A program made the position numbers and the translations under genes. A DNA stretch of 53,043 bases from Gallionellales bacterium GWA2_60_142 (GTDB lineage Bacteria; Pseudomonadota; Gammaproteobacteria; Burkholderiales; Gallionellaceae): contig MGWR01000056.1 of NCBI GenBank assembly GCA_001801085.1, positions 1 to 53,043 on the forward strand, in the 5' to 3' direction. Numbering within the stretch: position 1 is the first letter of the stretch; each line of letters starts with the position of its first letter. Of the stretch, positions 27,955 to 37,531 are shown one piece after another. Below the pieces are notes generated by a model. That model saw nothing but the letters and a program-made list of their open reading frames with translations. It was not told the origin of the DNA and did not search any database.

Positions 27955-28871
27955 GCAAAGCCGTAGTTTTTGCGTACCACAATGTTGGTTACCGCTGCCT
28001 GAATGTGCTGCTGGCACATGGCGTTGACGTCGCGCTGGTGGTGACGCATCGCGACAATCCGAAAGAGACCATTTGGTTTGACAGCGTGCAGAAGCTCGCC
28101 GAGTTGCACGGCATTCCGGTGATCACGCCGGATAACCCGAATGCGCCGGAAGTGGTCGACCAGATTGCGGCATTGCAGCCGGACTTCTTCTTCTCCTTCT
28201 ACTACCGCGAGATGCTGAAAGCGCCTTTGCTGGCGATTCCAAAGCAAGGCGCGCTGAACATGCACGGCTCGCTGCTGCCGAAATACCGTGGCCGCGTGCC
28301 GGTCAATTGGGCGATAATCCGCGGCGAAACGGAAACGGGCAGCACCCTGCACTACATGACCGAGAAACCGGACAACGGGGACATCGTCGCGCAGCAGGCC
28401 GTGCCGATTCTGCCGAACGATACTGCGCATGAAGTATTCCAGAAGGTGACGGTGGCGGCGGAGATGGCATTGAATAATGCGCTCCCCGCGTTGTTGGCGG
28501 GCACTGCCAAAGCCGAGAAGCAGGATTTGAGCAAGGGCGCTTATTTCGGCGGACGCAAGGCTGAGGATGGCGTCATAGACTGGTCGCAGTCGGCGCTGGA
28601 GATACACAACCTGGTGCGCGCGGTGGCCTCGCCGTATCCGGGTGCGACGACTACGCTGATGGGCAAGCCCATGCGCATCCTGCAGACGCTGGTGACCGGC
28701 TGCACCGTGACAAGCGAGAAGCCCGCCTTCTACGTGAAGGAAGGCAAGGCCTATGCGATCTGCGGCAGCGGCGTGTTGCGCGTGGTGCGCTTCGAACTGG
28801 ACGGCGTCGAGACGAGCGCGGCGGAATTTGCCGTCAAGCACGGCGATACAAGATTTGAATTCAATTGTTAA
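27951..28871 (+). CDS. arnA: UDP-4-amino-4-deoxy-L-arabinose formyltransferase (ArnA N-terminal half as separate gene)
   Basis: A 306-residue protein equal to the N-terminal domain of ArnA, which formylates UDP-4-amino-4-deoxy-L-arabinose with N10-formyltetrahydrofolate. The catalytic set N-x-H in LNMHGSLLPKYRGRVPVNW (near residue 102) and the later aspartate in EKPDNGDIVAQQ (near 140) are present, followed by a C-terminal OB-like domain. ATGA overlap with the glycosyltransferase and a 9-bp gap to the dehydrogenase half show an operon. In enteric bacteria both activities are fused; separate genes occur in betaproteobacteria. Confidence 0.88.
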   Translation: MSKAVVFAYHNVGYRCLNVLLAHGVDVALVVTHRDNPKETIWFDSVQKLAELHGIPVITPDNPNAPEVVDQIAALQPDFFFSFYYREMLKAPLLAIPKQGALNMHGSLLPKYRGRVPVNWAIIRGETETGSTLHYMTEKPDNGDIVAQQAVPILPNDTAHEVFQKVTVAAEMALNNALPALLAGTAKAEKQDLSKGAYFGGRKAEDGVIDWSQSALEIHNLVRAVASPYPGATTTLMGKPMRILQTLVTGCTVTSEKPAFYVKEGKAYAICGSGVLRVVRFELDGVETSAAEFAVKHGDTRFEFNC

Positions 28872-28880
28872 GGAAGTGAA

Positions 28881-29921
28881 ATGAAAAAAGTACTGATCCT
28901 CGGCGTGAACGGCTTTATCGGCCACCACCTGTCCAACCGCATCCTCGAGACCACCGACTGGGAAGTCTACGGCATGGACATGAGCACCGACCGCATCAGC
29001 GACCTGATCGGCAAGCCGCGCTTTCATTTCTTTGAAGGCGACATCACCATCAATAAAGAGTGGGTCGAGTACCACGTCAAGAAGTGCGACGTGATCCTGC
29101 CGTTGGTGGCGATCGCCACTCCGGCCACTTACGTGAAGCAGCCGCTGCGTGTATTCGAGCTGGACTTCGAAGCCAATCTGCCCATCGTGCGCGCCGCCGT
29201 AAAGTACAACAAGCATCTGGTGTTCCCGTCCACCTCCGAAGTCTACGGTATGTGCCACGACGAGGAATTCGATCCGGACAATTCCGAACTGGTCTGCGGT
29301 CCGATCAACAAGCCGCGCTGGATCTACTCAAACTCCAAGCAGCTGATGGATCGCGTGATCTGGGGTTACGGCATGGAAGGCCTGAACTTCACGCTGTTCC
29401 GTCCGTTCAACTGGATCGGTGCCGGCCTGGATTCGATCAACACGCCGAAGGAAGGCAGCTCGCGCGTGGTGACCCAGTTCCTCGGTCACATCATTCGCGG
29501 CAACAACATCAGCCTGGTCGACGGCGGCCACCAGAAACGCGCCTTCACCTATATCGACGACGGCATCGACGCGCTGATGAACATCATCGAGAACAAGGAC
29601 GGCGTGGCCACCGGCAAGATTTACAACATCGGCAACCCGACCAACAACTTCGCGATCCGCGATCTGGCCGACATGATGCTGAAGCTGGCGAACGAGTATC
29701 CGGAATATGCCGAATCCGCCGCCAAGGTGAAGATCGTCGAGACGACTTCCGATGCCTACTACGGCAAGGGCTACCAGGACGTGCAGAACCGCGTGCCGAA
29801 GATCACCAACACCTGCGAAGAGCTGGGCTGGAAGCCGACCACGACCATGGCCGACACGCTGCGCAAGATCTTCGACGCCTACCGCACCCAGATCGCCGAG
29901 GCCCGCGGCCTGGTCGATTAA
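28881..29921 (+). CDS. arnA: UDP-glucuronic acid oxidative decarboxylase (ArnA C-terminal half as separate gene)
   Basis: A 346-residue short-chain dehydrogenase of the extended type that converts UDP-glucuronate to UDP-4-keto-pentose. The NAD loop is [15 protein letters not shown] (residues 8-22), and the catalytic Ser/Tyr/Lys are in [10 protein letters not shown] (near 118) and [13 protein letters not shown] (near 153). The [12 protein letters not shown] segment and the arginine of the decarboxylase site agree with ArnA. It is preceded by GGAAGTGAA. Confidence 0.9.
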   Translation: MKKVLILGVNGFIGHHLSNRILETTDWEVYGMDMSTDRISDLIGKPRFHFFEGDITINKEWVEYHVKKCDVILPLVAIATPATYVKQPLRVFELDFEANLPIVRAAVKYNKHLVFPSTSEVYGMCHDEEFDPDNSELVCGPINKPRWIYSNSKQLMDRVIWGYGMEGLNFTLFRPFNWIGAGLDSINTPKEGSSRVVTQFLGHIIRGNNISLVDGGHQKRAFTYIDDGIDALMNIIENKDGVATGKIYNIGNPTNNFAIRDLADMMLKLANEYPEYAESAAKVKIVETTSDAYYGKGYQDVQNRVPKITNTCEELGWKPTTTMADTLRKIFDAYRTQIAEARGLVD

Positions 29922-29930
29922 TCAATACCT

Positions 29931-29990
29931 TCTCCCGCGCTGACGCGCACCCCTCTCCCGCTCGCGGGAGAGGGGCTGGGGGAGAGGGAA
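29931..29990. repeat. Dispersed CCCCTCTCCCGC repeat before arnD
   Basis: CCCCTCTCCCGC and GCGGGAGAGGGG (about 29950-29975) form a near-perfect hairpin followed by CTGGGGGAGAGGG. The purine-rich 3' end lies 8 bp before the arnD ATG and is the only visible ribosome site. The same family appears degraded at about 31930-31977. Confidence 0.65.
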
Positions 29991-29996
29991 CTCGCA

Positions 29997-30896
29997 ATGT
30001 CTAGACAACTCGCTCTCAAGATCGACGTAGACACCTATCGCGGCACCCGCGAGGGCGTGCCGCGTCTGGTGGAAACGCTACAGCGCCACCACGCGCAGGC
30101 GACTTTCTTCTTCACGCTGGGTCCGGATCACATGGGGCGCGCGATCAAGCGCGTGTTCCGTCCGGGTTACCTGTCCAAGGTGTCGCGCATGTCGGTGGTG
30201 GAGCACTACGGCATCAAGACGCTGCTGTACGGCACGCTGCTGCCCGCGCCGGACATCGGCCGCAAGTGCGCCGACATCATGCGCTCGGTGCGCGATGCGG
30301 GCTTCGAGACCGGAATCCATTGCTATGACCACATCCGTTGGCAGGATCACGTCGCGGACAAGGACGAGGTCTGGACGCGGCGCGAGTTGCAGCGCGCGGT
30401 GGATCGCTATACCGAAATCTTTGGCGAGAAACCGCATGCCCATGCCGCCGCCGGCTGGCAGATGAACCGCCATGCGTTGCGCATGATGCAGCATCTCGGC
30501 TTCGCCTACAGTTCCGATACGCGCGGCGCGCAGCCCTGCATCCCGACCTGGAACGCCGAGATCGTCAACTGTCCGCAGTTGCCGACCACGCTGCCGACGC
30601 TGGACGAACTGATCAATCGCGACGGCATCACGCTGGACAACATCGCGCAGCACGTATTGCGCATGACCGAGGCGGAGCAGCCCTGCGGCCATGTGTTCAC
30701 GCTGCATGCCGAACTGGAAGGCGGCAAATGGATGCCGGTTTTTGAGCAGCTGCTTGCGGGCTGGCAGGCGCAGGGTTACGACTTGGTGTCGATGCGCCAG
30801 TATCTCGCGCAACTCAATCTCGCCGCCTTGCCGCGCAAGGAGATTTCGTTGCGCGAAATCGAGGGGCGTATCGGCAAGCTGGCGGTCGTGGCGTAA
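29997..30896 (+). CDS. arnD: ArnD-like polysaccharide deacetylase (deformylase)
   Basis: A 299-residue NodB-type deacetylase. The metal and catalytic aspartates are in LALKIDVDTYRGTREGV (residues 5-21), the histidines in FETGIHCYDHIRWQDHV (near 104-114), and a further motif in AAAGWQMNRHAL. ArnD removes the formyl group from undecaprenyl-linked 4-formamido-arabinose. It is the fourth arn gene; arnB (aminotransferase) and arnT (lipid A transferase) are not next to it. The start ATG follows a repeat that supplies GGAGAGGG. Confidence 0.88.
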   Translation: MSRQLALKIDVDTYRGTREGVPRLVETLQRHHAQATFFFTLGPDHMGRAIKRVFRPGYLSKVSRMSVVEHYGIKTLLYGTLLPAPDIGRKCADIMRSVRDAGFETGIHCYDHIRWQDHVADKDEVWTRRELQRAVDRYTEIFGEKPHAHAAAGWQMNRHALRMMQHLGFAYSSDTRGAQPCIPTWNAEIVNCPQLPTTLPTLDELINRDGITLDNIAQHVLRMTEAEQPCGHVFTLHAELEGGKWMPVFEQLLAGWQAQGYDLVSMRQYLAQLNLAALPRKEISLREIEGRIGKLAVVA

Positions 30897-30909
30897 CTTA
30901 CGCATTCAA

Positions 30910-30939
30910 TTGTGCAAGTTCCGCGATTGCGGGTATATT
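30910..30939 (+). promoter_or_regulatory. Sigma-70 type promoter for the HDOD gene
   Basis: TTGTGC (30910-30915), 18 bp, TATATT (30934-30939). It ends 49 bp before the ATG and lies just after the arnD stop, so the HDOD gene has its own start. Confidence 0.55.
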
Positions 30940-30988
30940 CGCGCTCGACACGAGCTTGGCGGGATGGGCTCCAATGCGAGGAGGGACG

Positions 30989-31846
30989 ATGTCGGAAGCG
31001 AAGGGAATCGATCACTGGGTGGCAGTGCTGACGCAGGCAGAATTGCCGGTATTGAGGCAGACCGCGCGCGACCTGGAAGAATTGCGCGCCGACGACGAAA
31101 AGCTCACTGCCACCGCGGTTGCGAATATCATCGCACGCGACCCGATCATGACCGTCAAGTTGCTGCGCTACCTGCAGCAGCACAAGCACAAAATACAGAC
31201 CACCGAGGTTATCCAAGTCGAGCAGGCCTTGCTGATGCTGGGCATCGAACCGGTGTTCAATAAAGTCCCACCCGCGCCGCTGATCGACGACGCGCTGAAG
31301 AGTAATTCCCCGGCGCTGCTGCATCTGTTGCGCACCATCCATCGCGCCCATCAATCTTCCGAATACGCCAAGGACTGGGCCGTGCGTCTGCGCGACCTGC
31401 ATTTCGAGGAAGTGCGCATTGCAGCGCTGCTGCACGACATCGCCGAGATACTGATGTGGTGCTTCGCACCGGACGATATGCTCGAAGTCGAGAGACTCCG
31501 GATTCTGGAGCCGACGGTGCGCACGCGCGTCATTCAGGCGCGTGTATTCGGCTTCACCATGTTCGAGTTGCAGCGCGTGATTGCCGAGCAGTGGGAATTG
31601 CCGCAATTGTTGCTGACGCTGATGAACGACTCCTGCGCGCACCTGCCGCGCGTGCGCAACGTCGTGCTGGCGACCAACCTGGTGCGCCATTCGGCTAAGA
31701 GCTGGGACGATCCGGCGCTGCCGGACGATTACAAGGATATCTCTGAGTTACTGCGGATACCGGTCGAGGATGTGATGCAAATGATCGCCGTCGATGCAGG
31801 CATAGCCTGCGATATCAACCAGCCGCGTCGGGGACTGGACGATTAG
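30989..31846 (+). CDS. HDOD-domain signalling protein
   Basis: A 285-residue protein. MSEAKGIDHW start, with GAGGAGGG seven bases upstream; an upstream in-frame start lacks a ribosome site. The HDOD core runs from ARDPIMTVKLLRYLQQH (near residue 50) through QALLMLGIEPVF and LLHLLRTIHRAH to ALLHDIAEILMWCF, then VFGFTMFELQRVIAEQW and LVRHSAKSWDDPAL. HDOD is a degenerate HD domain linked to c-di-GMP, motility and stress signalling, with no catalytic metal set. Next comes a histidine kinase and HD-GYP pair, but with a 424-bp gap. Confidence 0.85.
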   Translation: MSEAKGIDHWVAVLTQAELPVLRQTARDLEELRADDEKLTATAVANIIARDPIMTVKLLRYLQQHKHKIQTTEVIQVEQALLMLGIEPVFNKVPPAPLIDDALKSNSPALLHLLRTIHRAHQSSEYAKDWAVRLRDLHFEEVRIAALLHDIAEILMWCFAPDDMLEVERLRILEPTVRTRVIQARVFGFTMFELQRVIAEQWELPQLLLTLMNDSCAHLPRVRNVVLATNLVRHSAKSWDDPALPDDYKDISELLRIPVEDVMQMIAVDAGIACDINQPRRGLDD

Positions 31847-32270
31847 TCTTCGCCCGGTGAAATTTCCGCATTGCGGTGCTCGATCTTTTCGCCCGATGCC
31901 TTCTTTAACGTGAAACTCGCGTAGCGAGACCTTGCCCCTCTCGCCGCGCTTGCGGGAGATAGCCGGGGAGCGGGGACGGGTATGGCAAGTTTCATCATCA
32001 GGGGCGGCACATTTGCCCGGCCCGTTAGATAAGGATTGCCCGTTGCAGGGTTGTTGCTTTGCGCATAACCTTTCATGACTGTCGGCAGTCGGAGAAGCGT
32101 GTAACATTCTTCTCGGGTCCGATGCATTGTCGCTAGGGGGAATAATGACGGTTTCGATTGCGGTTTTCTGTGTCGTAGCCGACGATGGAGTGCAATGCCG
32201 ACAGGCAAAGGCGTTGGCTTGCGCTGCGATTGCGGATTCCCGTCGCCGTCTTTCTCGATGAGGGGGCGCT
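31847..32270. other. 424-bp gap with a degraded repeat and no clear gene
   Basis: Contains a decayed copy of the CCCCTCTC/GGGAGA repeat (about 31926-31978) and the leader of the hybrid kinase. Open frames here are antisense shadows without family likeness. No terminator or RNA gene is clear. Confidence 0.45.
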
Positions 32271-34958
32271 ATGTCGGTTAATCCAGCATCTTCGTTATCA
32301 TTAAATCCGGATATGGCGTTGCGCCGTGTCTGGTGGTTGCTTGCCGCGCTCGCCACCGGATTTCTGCTGATCTGGCTATTGCCCACTCCCGCCGTGTTCC
32401 GCGGCATCGCCAATTACCAGCCTATGCATATGACGATGGAACTGTTCTCCATCGTCGTCGCGATGCTTATCTTCGGTGTGGTGTGGAATGCCTATAGCGA
32501 CGAGCGCGCGGGCAACGTGATGATCATCGCGTGCGCGATGCTGGCGGTGGGGCTGATCGATTTCGTCCACATGCTGTCGTTCAAGGGCATGGCGGATCTC
32601 GTCACGCCCTCAGGGCCGGAGAAGGCGATCAACTTCTGGCTGGCCGCGCGTTTCCTCGCCGCGCTGGCACTGCTAGTGGTTGCGATGCGGCCATGGACGC
32701 CGCTGGCCTCTCCCGTGAAGAAGTACTGGCTGCTTGCTGGCGCGCTCGCCATCGTGCTGCTGGTCGTGTGGATCGGGCTGTTTCAGCAGGATCTGCTGCC
32801 GCGAACCTTCATCGAGGGGCAGGGGCTCACGCCGCTGAAGATCGCCGCCGAATACCTGATCGTCGCGATGCTGGCGGTGACCGCGCTGCTGTTCTACCGG
32901 CAGGCGCGCCGCGGCGCGACGCATGAGGCTACCGGCCTGTTCGCCGCCGTGGCGATTTCGGTACTGAGCGAACTGAGTTTCACGCTGTACAAGGATGTCA
33001 CCGACGTCTTCAATCTGCTCGGTCATGTGTACAAGGTCATCGCCTATCTCTACATCTACCGGGCGATGTTCGTCACCCTGGTGCGCGAACCCTACCAGCG
33101 GCTGGGTGCGGCGGAGAAGGAATTTCGCACCACGTTCGAACTGGCGGCGGTGGGCGTGGCGCATGTTGCGCCGGACGGCCGCTGGCTGCGCGTCAACCAG
33201 CGCTTGTGCGATATGCTGGGCTACAGTCGCGAAGAGCTGTTGAACAGAACCTTTCAGGACATCACTCATCACGACGACATCGAACTCGACCTGGACTATG
33301 TGCAGCGCATCCTGTCGGGGGAGATTACGAATTACTCGATCGAGAAACGCTATCTGCACAAGGACGGCAGGATCGTATGGGGCAACCTCACGGTTGCGCT
33401 GGTGCACCACCGCGACGGCAGTCCGAACTATTTCATCTCCGTGATCTCGGACATCACCGAGCGCAAGAAGGCGGATCAGGAGTTGCAGGCATACCGGCAA
33501 CATCTGGAGGAGATGGTCGACGACAGAACGGAACAATTGCGACAGGCAAAGGAGGCGGCGGAGACCGCCAATCTTGCCAAGAGCGCGTTCCTGTCCAACA
33601 TGAGCCATGAGCTGCGCACGCCGCTGAATGCGATCCTGGGCTTCTCCGAGTTGATGGTGAACGACCCGGAGACGCCGGCCGCGCAAAAGGCCAATCTGGA
33701 CATCATCAACCGCAGCGGAACCTATCTGCTCGGCATGATCAACGATGTGCTGGATCTGTCCAAGATCGAGGCGGGGCGGCTCGATCTTGATGTCAAAGGG
33801 TTCGATCTGATGGCCATGCTGGAGGATGCCGGCAAGCTGATCGAGCAGCGCGCGTTGAGCGGCAATCTGACCTTCAGTCTGGACCTCGATCCCGACATGC
33901 AGCGTTATGTCTGCGGCGATGGCGGCAAGCTGCGACAAGTGGTGGTCAATCTGCTGGGCAATGCGGTGAAGTTTACGTGTGAAGGCGGAGTGATCCTGCG
34001 CGCCGGCACCCGGCCTATGGATGATCCCGCGATGGTCAGGTTGCGCATCGAGATCGAGGACAGTGGTATCGGAATACCGGCAGACAAGTTCGACGAATTG
34101 TTCAAGCCGTTCGTGCAACTGGCAGAGACTAGCGGAACCAGGGGCACCGGTCTGGGATTGGCCATTTCCAGGTCGCTGGTCGAATTGATGGGCGGGCGCA
34201 TCGACGTCGAGAGTTCACCGGGCAAAGGCACGACATTTGCCATCGACCTGCCGCTGCCGTTGAGCGACGCGGCGGAGGTGGCGGCCAGAACCAGCGTCCC
34301 TCCCGTGGTGCAGGGGCTGGCGCCCGGCCAGCCGGCCTGGCGTCTGCTGGTCGTCGATGACAATCAACCGAACCGGGTGTTGCTGGTCACCTTGCTCGCG
34401 CAGGCCGGCTTTCAGGTGCGCGAGGCCGAGAACGGGCAGGAGGCCGTGCTGGCGTTCGAGCAATGGCAGCCGCACCTGATCTGGATGGATATGCGCATGC
34501 CGGTGATGGACGGTTATCAGGCCTCGGCGAAAATCCGCAGCCTGCCGGGTGGAGAAGCGGTGAAGATCATCGCGCTTACCGCCAGCGCCTTCAAGGAGCA
34601 GCACGAGCTGATCCTGCAGGCCGGCTGCAACGAGGTGGTGCACAAGCCCTACAAGGCAGCAGAAATTTTCAAGGCGCTGGGCCAGCACTTGGGCGCAACG
34701 TTTATTTATCGGGGCGAAGAGATCGCAGAGCCGCATCTCAATGGACTGGTCACCGGGGCTGGGCTTGCGACTATCCCCGCAGAATTGCGTGCCGAATTGC
34801 GCCGGGCCGCTTTAGAGCTGGATACACATGGCGCCGCCGGTGCAATCGAGAAAATAGCCGGATTGAACGCGCAGATCGGTGCAGGGCTGCAGACGCTGGC
34901 GCAGCAATATCGCTACGACCGGATCGTCAGTCTGATCGACGAAGCCGCTGGAGATTAA
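32271..34958 (+). CDS. Hybrid sensor histidine kinase with MASE3-like membrane sensor, PAS and receiver domains
   Basis: An 895-residue kinase. Order: seven to eight membrane helices in a MASE3-like sensor (residues about 20-275, with NYQPMHMTMELFSIVVAM and GLIDFVHMLSFKGM), PAS/PAC (about 282-402, ending FISVISDITERKKA), coiled coil, HisKA with the phospho-accepting His446 in SNMSHELRTPLNAIL, HATPase (DSGIGIPADKFDELF and GTGLGLAISRSL), and a receiver domain with phospho-accepting Asp740 in LIWMDMRMPVMDGY. The C-terminal tail resembles a short Hpt-like helical segment but lacks a clear histidine motif. It is followed 16 bp later by an HD-GYP response regulator, its likely output. Confidence 0.9.
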   Translation: MSVNPASSLSLNPDMALRRVWWLLAALATGFLLIWLLPTPAVFRGIANYQPMHMTMELFSIVVAMLIFGVVWNAYSDERAGNVMIIACAMLAVGLIDFVHMLSFKGMADLVTPSGPEKAINFWLAARFLAALALLVVAMRPWTPLASPVKKYWLLAGALAIVLLVVWIGLFQQDLLPRTFIEGQGLTPLKIAAEYLIVAMLAVTALLFYRQARRGATHEATGLFAAVAISVLSELSFTLYKDVTDVFNLLGHVYKVIAYLYIYRAMFVTLVREPYQRLGAAEKEFRTTFELAAVGVAHVAPDGRWLRVNQRLCDMLGYSREELLNRTFQDITHHDDIELDLDYVQRILSGEITNYSIEKRYLHKDGRIVWGNLTVALVHHRDGSPNYFISVISDITERKKADQELQAYRQHLEEMVDDRTEQLRQAKEAAETANLAKSAFLSNMSHELRTPLNAILGFSELMVNDPETPAAQKANLDIINRSGTYLLGMINDVLDLSKIEAGRLDLDVKGFDLMAMLEDAGKLIEQRALSGNLTFSLDLDPDMQRYVCGDGGKLRQVVVNLLGNAVKFTCEGGVILRAGTRPMDDPAMVRLRIEIEDSGIGIPADKFDELFKPFVQLAETSGTRGTGLGLAISRSLVELMGGRIDVESSPGKGTTFAIDLPLPLSDAAEVAARTSVPPVVQGLAPGQPAWRLLVVDDNQPNRVLLVTLLAQAGFQVREAENGQEAVLAFEQWQPHLIWMDMRMPVMDGYQASAKIRSLPGGEAVKIIALTASAFKEQHELILQAGCNEVVHKPYKAAEIFKALGQHLGATFIYRGEEIAEPHLNGLVTGAGLATIPAELRAELRRAALELDTHGAAGAIEKIAGLNAQIGAGLQTLAQQYRYDRIVSLIDEAAGD

Positions 34959-34974
34959 TGCTGGGGAATATGTG

Positions 34975-36042
34975 ATGACCAACGAACAATACAGGAGCGG
35001 CTCTATCGTCATCGTCGACGATAACCCGGACAACCTGCGGGTGCTGAGCAACGTGCTGGAACAGGCTGGATTTGTCGTGCGCCCGGCGATCAGCGGCGAG
35101 ATGGCGCTGCAGTCCATCCAGCTGAATCCACCCGATCTGATCCTGCTCGACATCCGCATGCCCGGCATGGACGGTTACGAGACCTGCCGGCATCTGAAGG
35201 CTGATCCGCTCACGCGCGACATCCCGGTGATCTTCATCAGCTCACTGCAGGAGACCGGCGACAAGGTGGCCGCTTTCGCGGCCGGCGGGGTCGATTATGT
35301 GACCAAGCCGTTCCAGTTCGAGGAGGTGTTGGCGCGGGTGAGGGCGCACATGGAACTGCATCACATCAAGCGCCATCTGGACGACATGGTTGCGTCACGA
35401 ACCCAGGCGCTACGCGACACGATGGCATCGCTGGCCGCCAGTCATCAGCAATACCGCGCGATCCTGGAACAGGTCATCGACGCCATCGGCCTGACGGTCG
35501 AATACCGCGATCCTTATACCGCCGGCCATCAGCGCCGTGTCGCCGAGCTGGCGCAGGCGATAGCCCGCGAGATGGGCATGCAGGAGAACGCGCTGGAGGG
35601 GATACGCCTCGGTGCGCTGGTGCATGACATCGGCAAGGTGCGCCTGCCGACGGAGATACTCAATCGTCCGGGACGCTTGAGCGAGCTAGAATTTGAAATG
35701 ATCAAGACGCATTCCGAGATCGGCAGCGACATCGTCAAGGAAGTCAGCTTCCCCTGGCCGGTCGCACAGATGATCGCCCAGCACCACGAGCGCATCGACG
35801 GCAGCGGTTATCCGCAAGGGCTGAAGGGGGACGACATCCTGCCGGAGGCCCGCATCATCGCGGTGGCCGACGTGGTCGAAGCGATGGTGTCGCACCGGCC
35901 TTATCGCGCCGCACTCGGAGTGGACCAGGCGCTGGCGGAGATACGCAATGGGCGCGGCAGGCTATATGACCCGGAAGTAGTCAGAGTCTGTCTGATCCTG
36001 TTCGAACAGCGCGGCTTCCAGTTCAGTTCGCAGGTGTTCTGA
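34975..36042 (+). CDS. Response regulator with HD-GYP c-di-GMP phosphodiesterase domain
   Basis: A 355-residue protein. Receiver domain with Asp59 in LILLDIRMPGMDGY and the lysine in VDYVTKPFQFEE. A coiled linker leads to the HD-GYP domain (residues about 160-350), with HQRRVAELAQ, the HD pair in LVHDIGKVRLP, and HHERIDGSGYPQGL, all residues of an active enzyme that breaks cyclic di-GMP. A GTG three bases upstream could also serve as start. The preceding hybrid kinase most likely phosphorylates it; the pair would link a membrane signal to c-di-GMP levels. Confidence 0.92.
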   Translation: MTNEQYRSGSIVIVDDNPDNLRVLSNVLEQAGFVVRPAISGEMALQSIQLNPPDLILLDIRMPGMDGYETCRHLKADPLTRDIPVIFISSLQETGDKVAAFAAGGVDYVTKPFQFEEVLARVRAHMELHHIKRHLDDMVASRTQALRDTMASLAASHQQYRAILEQVIDAIGLTVEYRDPYTAGHQRRVAELAQAIAREMGMQENALEGIRLGALVHDIGKVRLPTEILNRPGRLSELEFEMIKTHSEIGSDIVKEVSFPWPVAQMIAQHHERIDGSGYPQGLKGDDILPEARIIAVADVVEAMVSHRPYRAALGVDQALAEIRNGRGRLYDPEVVRVCLILFEQRGFQFSSQVF

Positions 36043-36067
36043 CGTTCCGCTGTTCTTTCGGCAGCAC

Positions 36068-36457
36068 CTACAGATTCGCGAGCGCGCGCCCGATCTTTGT
36101 ATCTGCCTCGCGCGCCAGTTCCACCAACTTCGCATCGCCGAGGATGACCATCAGCGCGGACGGTGCTGCCAATTCCACCGAGACTTTCCCCGCAGAGACC
36201 TCGCGCACCACCGCGTTGCACGGCAACAGACTCGCTACATCGCTGTTTGCGGTATAGGCCTCGTAAGCCATATTCGGATTGCACGCCCCGAGGATCACCG
36301 TCGGCACGATGTCCTTGCCGGTCTTTTCTTTGATCTTGGTATGCATGTCGATGCGGGTCAGGATGCCGAAGCCCTCGGCAGCCAGCGCCTTGGTCGTGCG
36401 CTCGACGGCTTCGTCTACGGTGGCAGCGATTTCGCGTTTGAAATTGATGGCGGTCAT
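36068..36457 (-). CDS. DUF302 domain protein
   Basis: A 129-residue DUF302 protein starting MTAINFKREIAATVDEAVER. Typical features are the alpha/beta core with EGFGILTRIDMHTKIKEKTG, ILGACNPNMAYEAY (conserved N-P pair) and LLPCNAVVRE. The family is cytoplasmic or periplasmic with no established function, often near sulfur or copper genes. It stands alone here, transcribed convergently to the HD-GYP gene. A TTG start 30 bp upstream is possible but less likely. Confidence 0.85.
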   Translation of the reverse strand: MTAINFKREIAATVDEAVERTTKALAAEGFGILTRIDMHTKIKEKTGKDIVPTVILGACNPNMAYEAYTANSDVASLLPCNAVVREVSAGKVSVELAAPSALMVILGDAKLVELAREADTKIGRALANL

Positions 36458-36572
36458 GTTGGTTATTTTCAGGATAGGGAGCGGCAATCATAGTGCAAAT
36501 GCGCTTGCTGAAATATGCGTGACTTTGCTTATTTCATGCGAGCTTCAGACGGCAAGGCGCGACTGGTAAAGC

Positions 36573-36595
36573 GCCACGGATAACAGTGGCGTGGC
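36573..36595 (-). terminator. Possible hairpin after miaA
   Basis: GCCACG and CGTGGC (36573-36578, 36590-36595) pair just past the miaA stop on the minus strand, followed by GCTTTACC rather than a T-tract. Weak. Confidence 0.3.
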
Positions 36596-36598
36596 AGC

Positions 36599-37531
36599 CT
36601 AGATATTCTGGGTGATGAGGTCGAGCACTGTCTGCTCCAAATTAGGCGCAAGAAAATCCAGCTCGACGTTGTCCGGCATCGAGCGCAGCCAGGTGAGCTG
36701 GCGTTTCGCCAACTGGCGCGTCGCGGCGATGCCTTTCTCCATCAGCTGGCCTTTGTCGATCTCTCCGTCCATGTATTCCCAGGCCTGGCGGTAGCCGACG
36801 CAGCGCATCGAGGTCATGTCCGGGTGCAGCGGATATTTGTCGCGCAAGCCGCGCAGTTCTTCGATCAATCCATCCTTGAGCATCTGCTGGAAGCGCACGG
36901 CGATGCGCTGGTGCAGCACGCTGCGTTCGCTCGGGACTAGTGCGATCGAGGTGACGTCGTAGGGCAGTTCATGCTGCGTCTGCTGTTTCAGCAGTTCCGA
37001 CATCGGCGATCCGGTGAGGCGGTAGATCTCCATCGCGCGCTGGATGCGCTGCGTGTCGGCGGGAGCGAGGCGGGCGGCGGTCTCGGCATCCACCTTGGCG
37101 AGTTCTGCATGCAGGTGTTCTATACCATGCTCGGCGATCTCGGCGTCGAGTTCGGCGCGCACCGCCGCATCGGCTTGCGGCAGCTCGCTCAATCCTTCGC
37201 GCAACGCCTTGAAATACAGCATCGTGCCGCCGACCAGCAGCGGTATCTTGCCGCGCGCGGTGATGTCCTCCATCAAGCGCAGCGCGTCGTGACGGAACGC
37301 CGCGGCGGAATAGGCCTCGGTGGGATCGATGATGTCTATCAGGTGATGCGGCGCGCGGGCCAGCGTCGCCGCATCCGGCTTGGCGGTGCCGATGTCCATG
37401 TCGCGGTACACCAGCGCGGAATCCACGCTGATGAGTTCCACCGGCAGGCGCTGGACCAGTTCCACCGCGACACCGGTCTTGCCGCTGGCGGTGGGGCCCA
37501 TCAGGAAGATCGCCGGAGGCAGCTTTGTCAT
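36599..37531 (-). CDS. miaA: tRNA dimethylallyltransferase
   Basis: A 310-residue MiaA that adds a dimethylallyl group to A37 of tRNAs reading UNN codons. P-loop [15 protein letters not shown] (residues 8-22), then [17 protein letters not shown] with the catalytic aspartate, [19 protein letters not shown] and the late [11 protein letters not shown]. The frame continues open upstream into the transporter gene, but the ATG at 37531, overlapping the transporter stop (ATGA), gives the normal family N-terminus. It is often beside mutL; here two genes intervene. Confidence 0.96.
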   Translation of the reverse strand: MTKLPPAIFLMGPTASGKTGVAVELVQRLPVELISVDSALVYRDMDIGTAKPDAATLARAPHHLIDIIDPTEAYSAAAFRHDALRLMEDITARGKIPLLVGGTMLYFKALREGLSELPQADAAVRAELDAEIAEHGIEHLHAELAKVDAETAARLAPADTQRIQRAMEIYRLTGSPMSELLKQQTQHELPYDVTSIALVPSERSVLHQRIAVRFQQMLKDGLIEELRGLRDKYPLHPDMTSMRCVGYRQAWEYMDGEIDKGQLMEKGIAATRQLAKRQLTWLRSMPDNVELDFLAPNLEQTVLDLITQNI

